A stretch of 64,000 bases of DNA from Shinella sp. CPCC 101442 (GCF_024704725.1 NZ_JALIQS010000004.1:310001-374000); one strand, 5' to 3'; shown: positions 40,935-50,061, numbered from the stretch's first letter. Translations and numbers: made by a program. The notes: generated by a model not told the origin, from the sequence alone.

Positions 40935-41987
40935 TTGAACGGACACGAACTGACGACGTCATCGCCGCGCCAGTCAAAAACACAGACCGACGCAAATCAA
41001 TTCGTGCTCACGTTCGAGAACAATCGATACGCAAGCGAGCTCTTCGGACAGTTCGACCAGCATCTGAAACTGCTCGAGCAGCGCCTCCATATCGATGCGC
41101 GGGCACGGGGAAATTCCGTCTCGATCTCCGGCGATGTGGTGGCCACCAACCAGGCCCGCCGCGCGCTGGATTATCTCTATGATCGTCTCCAGAAGGGCGG
41201 TTCGATCGAGCTATCCGACGTGGAGGGTGCCATCCGCATGGCGATTGCCGCCGACGACCAGCTTTCGCTGCCGACCATGGAGCGCAAGGCCAAGCTGTCG
41301 ATGTCGCAGATCTCCACCCGCAAGAAGACCATCGTTGCCCGCACGCCGACGCAGGATACCTATATCCGTGCGCTGGAGCGGTCCGAGCTGGTCTTCGGCG
41401 TCGGCCCTGCCGGCACGGGCAAGACCTATCTCGCCGTCGCCCATGCCGCCCAGCTTCTGGAGCGTGGTGCGGTCGATCGCATCATCCTGTCGCGTCCGGC
41501 CGTCGAAGCCGGCGAGCGCCTCGGCTTCCTGCCCGGCGACATGAAGGAAAAGGTCGATCCCTATCTGCGCCCGCTCTATGACGCGCTCTATGACATGATG
41601 CCGGGCGACAAGGTCGAACGCGCCATCGCCGCCAACGTCATCGAAATCGCCCCGCTCGCCTTCATGCGCGGCCGCACGCTCGCCAACGCCGCCGTCATTC
41701 TCGACGAGGCGCAGAACACGACGTCGATGCAGATGAAGATGTTCCTGACGCGTCTTGGCGAAAACGGCCGCATGATCGTCACCGGCGATCCAAGCCAGGT
41801 CGATCTGCCGCGCGGCGTGAAGTCCGGCCTCGTCGAGGCCCTGCAGATCCTCAAGGGCGTCGAGGGCGTCTCGGTCGTGCGCTTCAAGGATGTCGACGTC
41901 GTGCGTCACCCGATGGTCGCCCGCATCGTCCGGGCCTATGAGGCGACGACCGCCGTGCAGGACGAAAGCGAGCAAACCGACCGCTGA
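40935..41987 (+). CDS. ybeZ: PhoH-like AAA ATPase (YbeZ family)
   Basis: 350 residues. P-loop GPAGTGKTYLA near 157-167 and Walker B VILDEAQNTT. The N-terminal part is KH-like (LTFENNRYASELFGQ). YbeZ pairs with YbeY in rRNA processing, and ybeY is the next gene. No ATG lies near the start: the first plausible codon is a TTG at 40935 with AGGAG nine bases upstream (40921-40925). Often named PhoH in rhizobia. Confidence 0.95.
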   Translation: MNGHELTTSSPRQSKTQTDANQFVLTFENNRYASELFGQFDQHLKLLEQRLHIDARARGNSVSISGDVVATNQARRALDYLYDRLQKGGSIELSDVEGAIRMAIAADDQLSLPTMERKAKLSMSQISTRKKTIVARTPTQDTYIRALERSELVFGVGPAGTGKTYLAVAHAAQLLERGAVDRIILSRPAVEAGERLGFLPGDMKEKVDPYLRPLYDALYDMMPGDKVERAIAANVIEIAPLAFMRGRTLANAAVILDEAQNTTSMQMKMFLTRLGENGRMIVTGDPSQVDLPRGVKSGLVEALQILKGVEGVSVVRFKDVDVVRHPMVARIVRAYEATTAVQDESEQTDR

Positions 41988-42001
41988 GCGGTCCGAGCCC
42001 C

Positions 42002-42511
42002 ATGAGTACACTCGATATCCAGATTTCCGTAGAGGAGGGCACCTGGCCCTCCGAAGAGCGCTTGCTTGAAATGAGCGAGCGCGTGCTCGGTGCCGCCGCG
42101 GACTATCTTCGCAAGACGGAAAAGCAGCCCTTCCCGAAGACCGGTGCGCCGGAAGTCTCCCTCGTCTTCACCAACGATGCCGCGATCCGCGGCATCAATG
42201 CGGAATGGCGCAGCCAGGACAAGCCGACCAATGTTCTATCCTTCCCCGCTTTCCCCGTAATACCGGGAAAGATGCCGGGTCCCATGCTCGGCGATATCAT
42301 CTTTGCGCAGGAAACATTGACCCGCGAGGCGGGTGAACTCGGCAAGTCCTTCGACGATCATCTCACGCATCTGATGGTGCATGGATTTCTGCATCTCTTC
42401 GGTTATGATCACATGGAAGATGAAGAAGCGGAAAAAATGGAGGGGCTTGAGACTCGCATTCTTGCCGAGCTTGGCCTATCTGACCCCTACGGGGATGACC
42501 CCGATGAATAG
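42002..42511 (+). CDS. ybeY: rRNA maturation endoribonuclease YbeY
   Basis: 169 residues. Zinc-binding triad H127, H131 and H137 in HGFLHLFGYDH, the invariant YbeY motif; RSQDKPTNVLSFP is the conserved upstream strand. YbeY matures 16S rRNA 3' ends and acts in ribosome quality control; in S. meliloti it also affects symbiosis and sRNA control. It starts 14 bp after the ybeZ stop, and the transporter-like CBS gene follows after 9 bp. Confidence 0.96.
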   Translation: MSTLDIQISVEEGTWPSEERLLEMSERVLGAAADYLRKTEKQPFPKTGAPEVSLVFTNDAAIRGINAEWRSQDKPTNVLSFPAFPVIPGKMPGPMLGDIIFAQETLTREAGELGKSFDDHLTHLMVHGFLHLFGYDHMEDEEAEKMEGLETRILAELGLSDPYGDDPDE

Positions 42512-42520
42512 TTTGGACCA

Positions 42521-43672
42521 ATGAGCGACTTCAGAAACCAGTCGGCAACGACGGAAAAGCACGAGGCGGACGCCTCAAGTCAGGACGAGGCGGGCAGTAG
42601 TAGCAGCGCGCCGAAGCAGGAAAGCGGGGGCCGGACATCCTTCTGGTCCCGCGCGACACGGCTTTGGCGCATGACGGGCGCCTCGACGCTGCGCAAGGAC
42701 CTCGCCGAGGCCCTGATGACGGAAGACAGCGGCGGCGAGCCGGCCTTCCTGCCCGAAGAGCGGGCAATGCTGCACAACATTCTCCGGTTCCGCGAGGTGC
42801 GGGTCGAGGACGTCATGGTGCCGCGCGCCGATATCGAGGCCGTCGACCAGGACATCACGATTGCCGAACTGATGGTGATCTTCGAGGATTCCGGCCGCTC
42901 GCGCATGCCGGTCTATAACGAGAGCCTCGACGATCCGCGCGGCATGGTGCATATCCGCGACCTGCTCGCCTATGTCACCAAGCAGGCCCGCAACAAACGC
43001 CGCACCGGCGCCAAGGCCGCATCCGCCAATGGCGAGAAGCCGGCGCGTGCGCCAAAGGCCGAATTCGACCTCGGCCGCGTCGATCTCTCCAAAACCGTCG
43101 CCGAAGCCGGCATCATCCGCCAGGTTCTTTTCGTGCCGCCGTCCATGCTGGCCGCCGACCTGATGGCCCGCATGCAGGCCGACCGCACGCAGATGGCGCT
43201 CGTCATCGACGAATATGGCGGCACGGACGGCCTCGCTTCGCTGGAAGACATCGTCGAGATGGTCGTCGGCGACATCGAGGACGAGCATGACGACGAGGAA
43301 GCGATGATCCAGAGCGTCAGCGACGACGTCATCATCGCCGATGCCCGCGTCGAGCTGGAGGAGCTCGCCAAGACGATCGGCCCGGATTTCGATATCCGCG
43401 AACAGCTTGAGGATGCCGATACGCTCGGCGGCCTGATCTTCGCGTCGCTTGGCCGCATTCCGGTGCGTGGCGAGGTCGTTCAGGCGGTGCCCGGCTTCGA
43501 ATTCCACGTGCTCGACGCCGATCCGCGCCGCGTCAAGCGCGTGCGCGTCACCCGCAAGCGCGCCGGCTCGGTGCGTCGCCGTGAGCGCCGGCCGGAAGGC
43601 GAGGGCGCCAACGCGTCCACCGATCGGCAGAAGACACCCGAGCAGCAGGTTGGCGAAGCGAACGCCGACTGA
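42521..43672 (+). CDS. CorC/HlyC family CBS-domain protein
   Basis: 383 residues. No membrane segment; two CBS domains (VRVEDVMVPRADIEAVDQD and PPSMLAADLMARMQADRTQM) and a C-terminal CorC_HlyC domain (IGPDFDIREQLEDADTLGGL). The ends are charged and low-complexity (EKHEADASSQDE; RRRERRPEG). Associated with divalent-cation efflux in other bacteria, often beside lnt. A strong terminator follows (43703-43744). Confidence 0.93.
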   Translation: MSDFRNQSATTEKHEADASSQDEAGSSSSAPKQESGGRTSFWSRATRLWRMTGASTLRKDLAEALMTEDSGGEPAFLPEERAMLHNILRFREVRVEDVMVPRADIEAVDQDITIAELMVIFEDSGRSRMPVYNESLDDPRGMVHIRDLLAYVTKQARNKRRTGAKAASANGEKPARAPKAEFDLGRVDLSKTVAEAGIIRQVLFVPPSMLAADLMARMQADRTQMALVIDEYGGTDGLASLEDIVEMVVGDIEDEHDDEEAMIQSVSDDVIIADARVELEELAKTIGPDFDIREQLEDADTLGGLIFASLGRIPVRGEVVQAVPGFEFHVLDADPRRVKRVRVTRKRAGSVRRRERRPEGEGANASTDRQKTPEQQVGEANAD

Positions 43673-43702
43673 AGCCATCTGCCTGATTCCTAAAATGATC
43701 TG

Positions 43703-43744
43703 CGCCTTGTCCTGTGTTACGGCAGGACAAGGCGTTGGTTTTTT
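43703..43744 (+). terminator. Intrinsic terminator between the CorC-like gene and lnt
   Basis: CGCCTTGTCCTG (43703-43714) pairs perfectly with CAGGACAAGGCG (43723-43734), 8-base loop, then TTGG and six T residues. It divides the co-oriented run, so lnt must have its own promoter or rely on readthrough. Confidence 0.88.
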
Positions 43745-43793
43745 GGAAGACTGGCGCGGCTGATTCGGGGATAGCAAAACAAAAGGGGACGGC

Positions 43794-45380
43794 ATGGAGC
43801 GGCTCGCGGGCACGGTCATGCTCCTGTCTGGAACGAGACGGGCGCTTGCGGCATTTCTTGCGGGTCTGATCGGGGTGCTGGCGCTGCCGCCCTTCGGTTT
43901 CTTTGCCGCCTTCTTCGTATCCTTTACCCTTCTCGTCTGGCTGCTGGATGGTGCGAGTGCTGCACCGGAGGCGGGTTTTCTCAGGCGTCTCGCGCCCGCT
44001 TTCCGTGTCGGCTGGTTTTTCGGCTTCGGCTATTTCGTCGGCGGGCTCTGGTGGCTCGGCAACGCGCTGCTGGTAGAGGCTGACGACTATGCCTGGGCGC
44101 TGCCGCTCGCCATGCTCGGCCTGCCTGCTTTCCTCGCCATCTACTACGGGCTCGCCGCCGCCATCGCGCGTCTGCTCTGGTCGGACGGCATGGGCCGCAT
44201 CGCCGCCCTTGCCTTCGCCTTCGGTGTCGGCGAGTGGCTGCGCGGCACGCTCTTCACCGGCTTTCCCTGGAATGCGGTCGGTTACGGCGCCATGCCCGTG
44301 CCGCTCCTCATGCAATCCTCCGGCGTGCTCGGCATCGCCGCCATCAATGCGCTCGCCGTCTTCGTCTTCGCGGCCCCCGCGCTGATCGGTACGCGACGCG
44401 GCCGGATCCCCGGACTGGCGCTTGCGGCCCTGCTTTTCTTCGCCCATGTCGGCTACGGATACTACGCTCTCCATATCGTACCGGCGCCGGCAAACGCGGC
44501 GACCGTCGTCCGCCTCGTCCAGCCGGTCATCGACCAGGCGATGAAGCTCGACGATTCCGCACGCGCCGAGATTTTTGAAAAACACCTGAAGCTGAGTGCC
44601 GAAAAGCCCGTAGACGGTGGCAAGCGACCGGATATCGTCGTCTGGCCGGAGACGTCCATTCCCTTCATCCTCACGGACAATCCGGATGCCCTGGTGCGTA
44701 TCGCCGATGTGCTGGAAGACGACCAGGTGCTGATCGCCGGCGCGGTGCGCACGGAAAGTGCGGGCTCCGGCAAGGCGCCGCGCTACTACAATTCCATCTA
44801 TGTGATCGACGGCAAGGGCCAGATCGTCGCCGCCGCCGACAAGGTGCACCTCGTGCCCTTCGGCGAATACATGCCTTTCGAGGAGGTTTTCGAAAGCCTT
44901 GGCGTCGCGGCTGTCGCGGCCATGCCCGGCGGTTTCTCCGCCGCCCGCGAGCACCAGCTTCTGACGGCCTCGGGCCAGGGCTTCTATCCACTGATCTGCT
45001 ATGAGGCGATCTTCCCGTCCGAGATCAATGCATCGGCCGAGGAGGCCGCAGCTCTCCTCAACGTCACCAACGACGCGTGGTTCGGCAACACACCCGGCCC
45101 CTACCAGCATTTCCTGCAGGCGCGTCTGCGCGCCGTCGAACGCGGTCTGCCACTGATTCGCGCCGCCAACAACGGTATTTCGGCGGTCGTGGACAGTCGG
45201 GGGACTATCGTCACGGGCCTATCATATGATACGCCCGGCTTCGTCGATGCAACTCTCCCGGGAAGAAATCCAGCGGTCGATCGGGTGAAACGGCAGAACT
45301 GGTCGTTTCTGGCGACGCTCGCTGTTCTCTTGGCGACGGCCGGCATTTCTCGCATTGGTTTTAGAAACAGGATGAATTGA
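43794..45380 (+). CDS. lnt: Apolipoprotein N-acyltransferase
   Basis: 528 residues: six to eight membrane segments, then a nitrilase-type periplasmic domain with catalytic Glu286 (WPETS), Lys350 (AADKVHLVPFGEY) and Cys402 (LICYEAIFPS). Lnt adds the third acyl chain to lipoproteins after Lgt and LspA. GGGGA before the ATG is a good ribosome site. The usual rhizobial order is CorC-like gene-lnt-XRE regulator-metK, as here. Confidence 0.96.
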   Translation: MERLAGTVMLLSGTRRALAAFLAGLIGVLALPPFGFFAAFFVSFTLLVWLLDGASAAPEAGFLRRLAPAFRVGWFFGFGYFVGGLWWLGNALLVEADDYAWALPLAMLGLPAFLAIYYGLAAAIARLLWSDGMGRIAALAFAFGVGEWLRGTLFTGFPWNAVGYGAMPVPLLMQSSGVLGIAAINALAVFVFAAPALIGTRRGRIPGLALAALLFFAHVGYGYYALHIVPAPANAATVVRLVQPVIDQAMKLDDSARAEIFEKHLKLSAEKPVDGGKRPDIVVWPETSIPFILTDNPDALVRIADVLEDDQVLIAGAVRTESAGSGKAPRYYNSIYVIDGKGQIVAAADKVHLVPFGEYMPFEEVFESLGVAAVAAMPGGFSAAREHQLLTASGQGFYPLICYEAIFPSEINASAEEAAALLNVTNDAWFGNTPGPYQHFLQARLRAVERGLPLIRAANNGISAVVDSRGTIVTGLSYDTPGFVDATLPGRNPAVDRVKRQNWSFLATLAVLLATAGISRIGFRNRMN

Positions 45381-45441
45381 CCCAAAACCCCTAAAATAGC
45401 ATAGTGCCCTCCGCCGGCCGTTCTCCTGTAATGTGGTGACC

Positions 45442-45474
45442 CTTAAGAGGTTGCGCATACAACGTGACGTTAAG
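45442..45474. promoter_or_regulatory. Nested dyad before the PraR/PhrR-like gene, candidate autoregulatory operator
   Basis: GTTG-CGCATA-CAAC (45450-45463) is a 4-6-4 dyad nested in a wider pair CTTAA (45442-45446) and TTAAG (45470-45474) with a slightly shifted centre. It lies 54-86 bp before the start codon. PraR-type regulators are known to control their own genes; binding here is not shown. Confidence 0.4.
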
Positions 45475-45527
45475 TCTCCGTTAGGGCAGCCGGAAGGGTG
45501 GGGCCATTCCGCGTTAGGACGAAAGTG

Positions 45528-45947
45528 ATGATGGAAAACAAAAAGAAGCCGAATCCGATAGATATTCATGTCGGCAGCCGGATCCGGCTTCGCAGGACCA
45601 TGCTTGGCATGAGCCAGGAGAAGCTGGGCGAAAGCCTCGGCATCACCTTTCAGCAGATTCAGAAATACGAGAAGGGCACGAACCGCGTTGGCGCCAGCCG
45701 CCTGCAGAACATTTCGAGCATTCTCAACGTACCCGTCTCCTTCTTCTTCGAGGATGCGCCGGGCGAGCAGGCGGACCTTCAGTCCGGTCTTGCCGAGGCA
45801 TCGAGCTCCAACTACGTGGTCGATTTCCTGTCCTCCTCCGAGGGCCTGCAGCTCAACCGCGCTTTTGTGAAGATCGGCGATCCCAAGGTTCGCCGCAAGC
45901 TCGTCGACCTCGTCAAGGCGCTTGCCGCCGAAGCCGAAGCCGAGTGA
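45528..45947 (+). CDS. XRE-family transcriptional regulator, PraR/PhrR-like
   Basis: 139 residues. The helix-turn-helix is IRLRRTMLGMSQEKLGESLG and ITFQQIQKYEKGTNRVGASRL; a tail of about 70 residues follows. In Rhizobium leguminosarum this family is PraR (biofilm and quorum-sensing control) and in Sinorhizobium PhrR (acid-inducible). ATGs at 45528 and 45531 are both possible. It sits between lnt and metK, the normal rhizobial position, with a terminator after it. Confidence 0.9.
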   Translation: MMENKKKPNPIDIHVGSRIRLRRTMLGMSQEKLGESLGITFQQIQKYEKGTNRVGASRLQNISSILNVPVSFFFEDAPGEQADLQSGLAEASSSNYVVDFLSSSEGLQLNRAFVKIGDPKVRRKLVDLVKALAAEAEAE

Positions 45948-45970
45948 TCTTTTCCATCGTTGCAATGGAT

Positions 45971-46002
45971 GAAAGGGCGGCGGGCAGGCCGCCCTTTCTC
46001 TT
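45971..46002 (+). terminator. Intrinsic terminator of the PraR-like gene
   Basis: GAAAGGGCGGC (45971-45981) pairs with GCCGCCCTTTC (45988-45998) around a 6-base loop; a short T-rich tail (TCTTT) follows. It starts 24 bp after the stop codon and separates the regulator from metK. Confidence 0.82.
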
Positions 46003-46033
46003 TGCGCATCTGCGTTTTCGCGGCGGCATATCG

Positions 46034-46069
46034 CCCGGAAATCCGGGACATAAAGACATTCTTATGTCC
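46034..46069 (+). promoter_or_regulatory. Two overlapping hairpins in the metK leader
   Basis: CCCGGA (46034-46039) pairs with TCCGGG (46042-46047), and GGACATAA (46046-46053) pairs with TTATGTCC (46062-46069). They share bases 46046-46047, so both cannot form fully at once. They end 72 bp before the metK ATG. They do not resemble the SAM-II (metA) consensus. A regulatory leader is possible but unproven; the second dyad could also be a protein operator. Confidence 0.35.
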
Positions 46070-46141
46070 TTGTGTGCTTGTCTTTCCCCGACGAACTGAA
46101 TAACAACGTCGAAGTCTATTTTCTTTGAGGGGAATTCCCGC

Positions 46142-47380
46142 ATGCGCAGCAGCTATCTCTTCACCAGCGAGTCCGTCGCCGAAGGCCATCCGGACAAGGT
46201 ATGCGACCGTATCTCCGACGAAATCGTCGATCTGGTCTATCGCGAAGCCGTGAAGTCGAAGGTCGATCCCTGGTCGGTCCGGATTGCCTGCGAGACGCTT
46301 GCGACGACGAACCGTGTTGTGATTGCCGGTGAAGTGCGGCTGCCGCCGAGCCTTTTGAAGAAGGACAAGGACGGCAAGGACGTCATCAACCCCTCCAAGT
46401 TCAAGTCGGCCGCCCGCAAGGCGATCCGCGATATCGGCTATGAGCAGGACGGCTTCCATTGGAAGACGGCGAAGATCGACGTGCTCCTGCACTCGCAGTC
46501 CGCCGATATCGCCCAGGGCGTCGACAATGCCGCCGACAAGCAGGGTGACGAGGGTGCCGGCGACCAGGGCATCATGTTCGGTTACGCCTGCCGCGAGACG
46601 TCGGAACTCATGCCGGCGCCGCTTTACTATTCGCACCGCATCCTTCAGCTGCTCGCGGCCGCCCGCAAAACGGGCGAGGGCGATGCCGGCAAGCTCGGGC
46701 CGGACGCCAAGAGCCAGGTGACCGTGCGGTACGTCGATGGCAAGCCCGCCGACGTCGCCTCGATCGTGCTTTCCACCCAGCATCTCGACGAAAGCTGGGA
46801 TTCCGGGAAAGTGCGCGAAGTGGTCGAGCCCTATATCCGGGAGGCCCTGCACGACATCAAGATCGCCGACGATTGCGCCTGGTACATCAACCCGACGGGC
46901 AAGTTCGTCATCGGCGGCCCGGACGGCGACGCCGGCCTCACTGGCCGCAAGATCATCGTCGATACCTATGGCGGTGCTGCCCCGCATGGCGGCGGCGCCT
47001 TCTCCGGCAAGGACACGACCAAGGTCGACCGGTCGGCGGCTTATGCCGCGCGCTACCTCGCGAAGAACGTCGTGGCCGCCGGCCTTGCGGATCGCTGCAC
47101 GATCCAGCTGTCCTATGCCATCGGCGTCGCCCAGCCGCTTTCGGTCTATGTCGATCTGCACGGCACGGGCAAGGTCAGCGAAGACGCTGTGGAAGCTGCG
47201 ATCCGCAAGGTCATGGACCTCTCGCCGTCGGGCATCCGCCGTCATCTCGACCTCAACAAGCCGATCTATGCCAAGACGTCCGCTTATGGCCATTTCGGCC
47301 GCAAGGCCGGCCGTGACGGTTCGTTCTCCTGGGAACGCATCGATCTCGCCAAGGCCCTCAAGGACGCCGTGAAGAACTGA
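46142..47380 (+). CDS. metK: S-adenosylmethionine synthase
   Basis: 412 residues. Family motifs: [20 protein letters not shown] at the start, [15 protein letters not shown], and [23 protein letters not shown] (ends GGGAFSGKD and AAYAARY). It makes SAM from methionine and ATP. Slightly longer than the E. coli enzyme because of an insertion ([15 protein letters not shown]) seen in many Alphaproteobacteria. trmB, a SAM user, follows after 8 bp. Confidence 0.98.
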   Translation: MRSSYLFTSESVAEGHPDKVCDRISDEIVDLVYREAVKSKVDPWSVRIACETLATTNRVVIAGEVRLPPSLLKKDKDGKDVINPSKFKSAARKAIRDIGYEQDGFHWKTAKIDVLLHSQSADIAQGVDNAADKQGDEGAGDQGIMFGYACRETSELMPAPLYYSHRILQLLAAARKTGEGDAGKLGPDAKSQVTVRYVDGKPADVASIVLSTQHLDESWDSGKVREVVEPYIREALHDIKIADDCAWYINPTGKFVIGGPDGDAGLTGRKIIVDTYGGAAPHGGGAFSGKDTTKVDRSAAYAARYLAKNVVAAGLADRCTIQLSYAIGVAQPLSVYVDLHGTGKVSEDAVEAAIRKVMDLSPSGIRRHLDLNKPIYAKTSAYGHFGRKAGRDGSFSWERIDLAKALKDAVKN

Positions 47381-47388
47381 GACCCGAT

Positions 47389-48090
47389 ATGAGCGATGCC
47401 GAGCACCCCACCCGCGCAAGCGAGGCCTTCTTCGGTCGCCGCAAGGGAAAACCCCTGCGCGAGCGGCAGGTGCAGCATCTCGAAACCCTGCTGCCGGAAC
47501 TGAAGGTCGATCTGTCGGCCGAGGCTCCGGCAGACATCACGTCGCTTTACGGCTTCAAGCCGGAGCGCATGCGCCTCGAAATCGGCTTCGGCGGCGGCGA
47601 ACATCTCATTCACCGCGCGCTGGAAACGCCTCAGACCGCCTTCATCGGCGTGGAACCCTTCGTCAATTCCATGGCGAAGCTGATCGGACGCGTCGAGGAA
47701 ACGGGCGCGAAGAACATCCGGCTCTACGATGACGATGCGACGGAGTTGCTCGACTGGCTGCCGGCCAATTCGATCGACCAGATCGATCTGCTCTATCCGG
47801 ATCCGTGGCCGAAGAAGAAACACTGGAAGCGGCGGTTCGTGTCCAAGGTCAATCTGGACCGCTTTGCCAGGGTGCTGAAGCCGGGCGGGCTCTTCTGCTT
47901 CGCGTCCGACATCGACACCTATGTCAACTGGACGCTGATGCACTGCGGGGCGCATCCCGCTTTTGTGTGGACCGCGGAAAACGCGGCCGATTGGCTGACG
48001 CCCTATGCCGGCTGGCCGGGCACGCGCTACGAGGCCAAGGCCAAGCGCGAAGGCCGCAAGTCGGCCTATCTCACCTTCCGTCGTCTCTGA
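47389..48090 (+). CDS. trmB: tRNA (guanine-N7-)-methyltransferase
   Basis: 233 residues. SAM-binding strand [12 protein letters not shown], second motif [14 protein letters not shown], and the TrmB signature [18 protein letters not shown]. It forms m7G46 in tRNA. It is the last gene of the long plus-strand run that starts at trpS and converges on the DUF1150 gene after 22 bp. The metK-trmB order is standard in Rhizobiales. Confidence 0.97.
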   Translation: MSDAEHPTRASEAFFGRRKGKPLRERQVQHLETLLPELKVDLSAEAPADITSLYGFKPERMRLEIGFGGGEHLIHRALETPQTAFIGVEPFVNSMAKLIGRVEETGAKNIRLYDDDATELLDWLPANSIDQIDLLYPDPWPKKKHWKRRFVSKVNLDRFARVLKPGGLFCFASDIDTYVNWTLMHCGAHPAFVWTAENAADWLTPYAGWPGTRYEAKAKREGRKSAYLTFRRL

Positions 48091-48112
48091 CGGAAGGTCC
48101 GATCTTCAAATC

Positions 48113-48373
48113 TCAGTGCAAGCTGACGGTGCGCAGTTCGTCCTCGGCAGCCTTGTAGAAGGTGCTGGAACGGTTGTCGGTCAGCAGGATCGGCGTGCCG
48201 TCGGCGCCGAACAGGGCCCACAGGTCCAGGCTGGGGTCGATTTCCGGCGCTTCCGGGAAGACGCGCGACACTTCGTCGGCCTTCATCTTTCTGATGTATC
48301 CGACTTCGCCCGCGCCGAGATGCGCAAGGTCGGCCTTCGATACGGTGGTCGGAGTTGCGGTTTTCAGTCCCAT
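48113..48373 (-). CDS. DUF1150 family small protein
   Basis: 86 residues from MGLKTATPTTVSKADL. The core is LAHLGAGEVGYIRKMKADEV and LWALFGADGTPILLTDNRSS, which is the DUF1150 pattern seen after hsp20 genes in Alphaproteobacteria. The frame is open to 48427, but GGAGG six bases before 48373 marks that ATG. Probably cotranscribed with the Hsp20 gene. Function unknown; a stress role is suggested only by its neighbour. Confidence 0.82.
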   Translation of the reverse strand: MGLKTATPTTVSKADLAHLGAGEVGYIRKMKADEVSRVFPEAPEIDPSLDLWALFGADGTPILLTDNRSSTFYKAAEDELRTVSLH

Positions 48374-48504
48374 CTTTGCCTCCATGGCAATGCCGGCAGG
48401 TGCCGGCCGCTGGGCGCCCGCGGCCACAATGGCGCTCGGTGCGTCAGCGATCAGGTTACGCTCGAGACGGTCCGGCGGATGTTCCCGCAGGAACGGCTCA
48501 TGAT

Positions 48505-48936
48505 CTAGTCTGATACGGAAATGTTAATTTTCTTTACCATTCGCACCGGCTCGGGCCGGACGAGATCGACCGCCAGAAGGCCGTTCTTCAGTTCGGCGCC
48601 CGAAACGCGCATGCCGTCGGCAAGCACGAAGGTGCGCTGGAACTGGCGGGCGGCAATGCCGCGGTAAAGATAATCCCGTTCGCCGCTGTCGACCTGGCGG
48701 CCGCGAATGACGAGCTGGTTTTCTTCCGTCGTCACGTCGAGCTCCTCTTCGGAGAAACCCGCGACGGCGAGCGTGATGCGCAGGCGCTCGGGCGCGCCGG
48801 TATCGCCGTTTGGTCGGAGACGTTCGATATTATAGGGGGGATAGCCATCATTACCCTTGGCGATGCGCTCGAGGGTCTTTTCCATGGCGTCGAAACCCAG
48901 CATCAGCGGGCTGGCAAAAGGGGTCATGCGTGTCAT
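48505..48936 (-). CDS. Small heat-shock protein, Hsp20/IbpA family
   Basis: 143 residues with an alpha-crystallin domain: YNIERLRPNGDTGAPERLRI, ITLAVAGFSEEELDVTTEEN, and AARQFQRTFVLADGMRV, plus a short C-terminal tail. The I-x-I/V-type motif at the end is INISVSD. sHsps hold unfolding proteins until DnaK/ClpB refold them. An RpoH-like promoter is found upstream (48999-49028). The DUF1150 gene follows after 131 bp. Confidence 0.94.
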   Translation of the reverse strand: MTRMTPFASPLMLGFDAMEKTLERIAKGNDGYPPYNIERLRPNGDTGAPERLRITLAVAGFSEEELDVTTEENQLVIRGRQVDSGERDYLYRGIAARQFQRTFVLADGMRVSGAELKNGLLAVDLVRPEPVRMVKKINISVSD

Positions 48937-48998
48937 CGTCTAGTCCTTGGCTTTCAAGCGACTGTGGCGGGACCCGGTCTCGGCATCCCGATGGCTGC

Positions 48999-49028
48999 AA
49001 TATGGTGATTGCGCGCCTGTGGCGCAAG
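48999..49028 (-). promoter_or_regulatory. Possible RpoH promoter of the Hsp20 gene
   Basis: On the minus strand, CTTG (49028-49025) is followed after 19 bases by CCATATT (49005-48999). Spacing is one to two bases longer than the CTTG-N17/18-CYTATNT consensus and the -10 match is partial. It ends about 62 bp before the Hsp20 start. Confidence 0.35.
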
Positions 49029-49119
49029 ACGCTTGCGAACGGCGATTTCGCAAATATAGTCGCCGCTTCGCCTGCCCGAGCGTCGGCAGGATTCATAAAC
49101 ACCAAGGGACGGAAACGGC

Positions 49120-50061
49120 ATGTCTGAGCCAAGGAAAATCATTATCGACACCGATCCGGGGCAGGACGATGCCGCCGCGATCATGCTGGCGCTCGGCAGC
49201 CCGGAACTTGATATCCTCGGCATCACCACCGTTGCCGGCAACGTGCCGCTGTCGCGCACCTCGACCAATGCCCGCATCATCCTGGAATTCTGCGCGCGTA
49301 CCGACGTGAAGGTCTTTGCCGGCGCCGACAAGCCGATCGCTCGCCCGCTGATCACCGCCGAGCATGTGCACGGCAAGACCGGCCTCGACGGCCCGGAACT
49401 GCATGAGCCGCAGATGCCCTTGCAGACGCAGCACGCCGTCGATTTCATCATCGAGACGCTGCGCAGCGAGCCGGAGGGCACCGTCACCCTCTGCACGCTC
49501 GGCCCGCTCACCAATATCGCGACGGCGCTCGAGAAGGCGCCTGATATAGCCGGCCGCGTGCGCGAACTCGTCATGATGGGTGGCGGTTTCTTCGAGGGCG
49601 GCAACATCACGCCGGCCGCCGAATTCAACATCTATGTCGACCCGGAAGCAGCCAGCATCGTCTTCCAGTCGGGCATCCCGATCGTCATGATGCCGCTCGA
49701 CGTCACCCACAAGGTGCTGACGCTGAAGAGCCGCGTGGCCGAGCTGCGCGCGATCGGCAACCGCCCGGCGACCGCGCTGGTGGAGATGCTCGAATTCTTC
49801 GAACGCTTCGACGTGGAAAAATACGGCTCCGACGGCGGCCCGCTACATGACCCCACGGTCATCGCCTACCTCCTGAAGCCGGACCTCTTCGCCGGCCGCG
49901 ACTGCAATGTCGAGATCGAGACGGCGTCGCCGCTGACGGTGGGCATGACGGTCGTCGACTGGTGGCAGGTCACGGGCCGCAAGCACAATGCGCGCGTCAT
50001 GAAGGATGTCGATGCCGACGGCTTCTTCGCGCTGCTGACCGAGCGCGTCGGCCGGCTGTGA
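49120..50061 (+). CDS. Inosine/uridine-preferring nucleoside hydrolase
   Basis: 313 residues. Calcium-binding N-terminus DTDPGQDDA at 10-18, GGGFFEGGNITPAAEFN near the middle (the family's E-x-N strand), and HDPTVIAYLL near the end. It splits purine or pyrimidine ribonucleosides to base and ribose. It is divergent from the Hsp20 gene. The stop overlaps the next ORF (TGATG), which suggests coupling. Exact substrate unknown. Confidence 0.94.
   Translation: MSEPRKIIIDTDPGQDDAAAIMLALGSPELDILGITTVAGNVPLSRTSTNARIILEFCARTDVKVFAGADKPIARPLITAEHVHGKTGLDGPELHEPQMPLQTQHAVDFIIETLRSEPEGTVTLCTLGPLTNIATALEKAPDIAGRVRELVMMGGGFFEGGNITPAAEFNIYVDPEAASIVFQSGIPIVMMPLDVTHKVLTLKSRVAELRAIGNRPATALVEMLEFFERFDVEKYGSDGGPLHDPTVIAYLLKPDLFAGRDCNVEIETASPLTVGMTVVDWWQVTGRKHNARVMKDVDADGFFALLTERVGRL

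Noticed and set aside
46034-46069. SAM-II riboswitch before metK
   Set aside because: The leader hairpins do not fit the SAM-II consensus, which is usually before metA. Reported only as a possible unknown leader.
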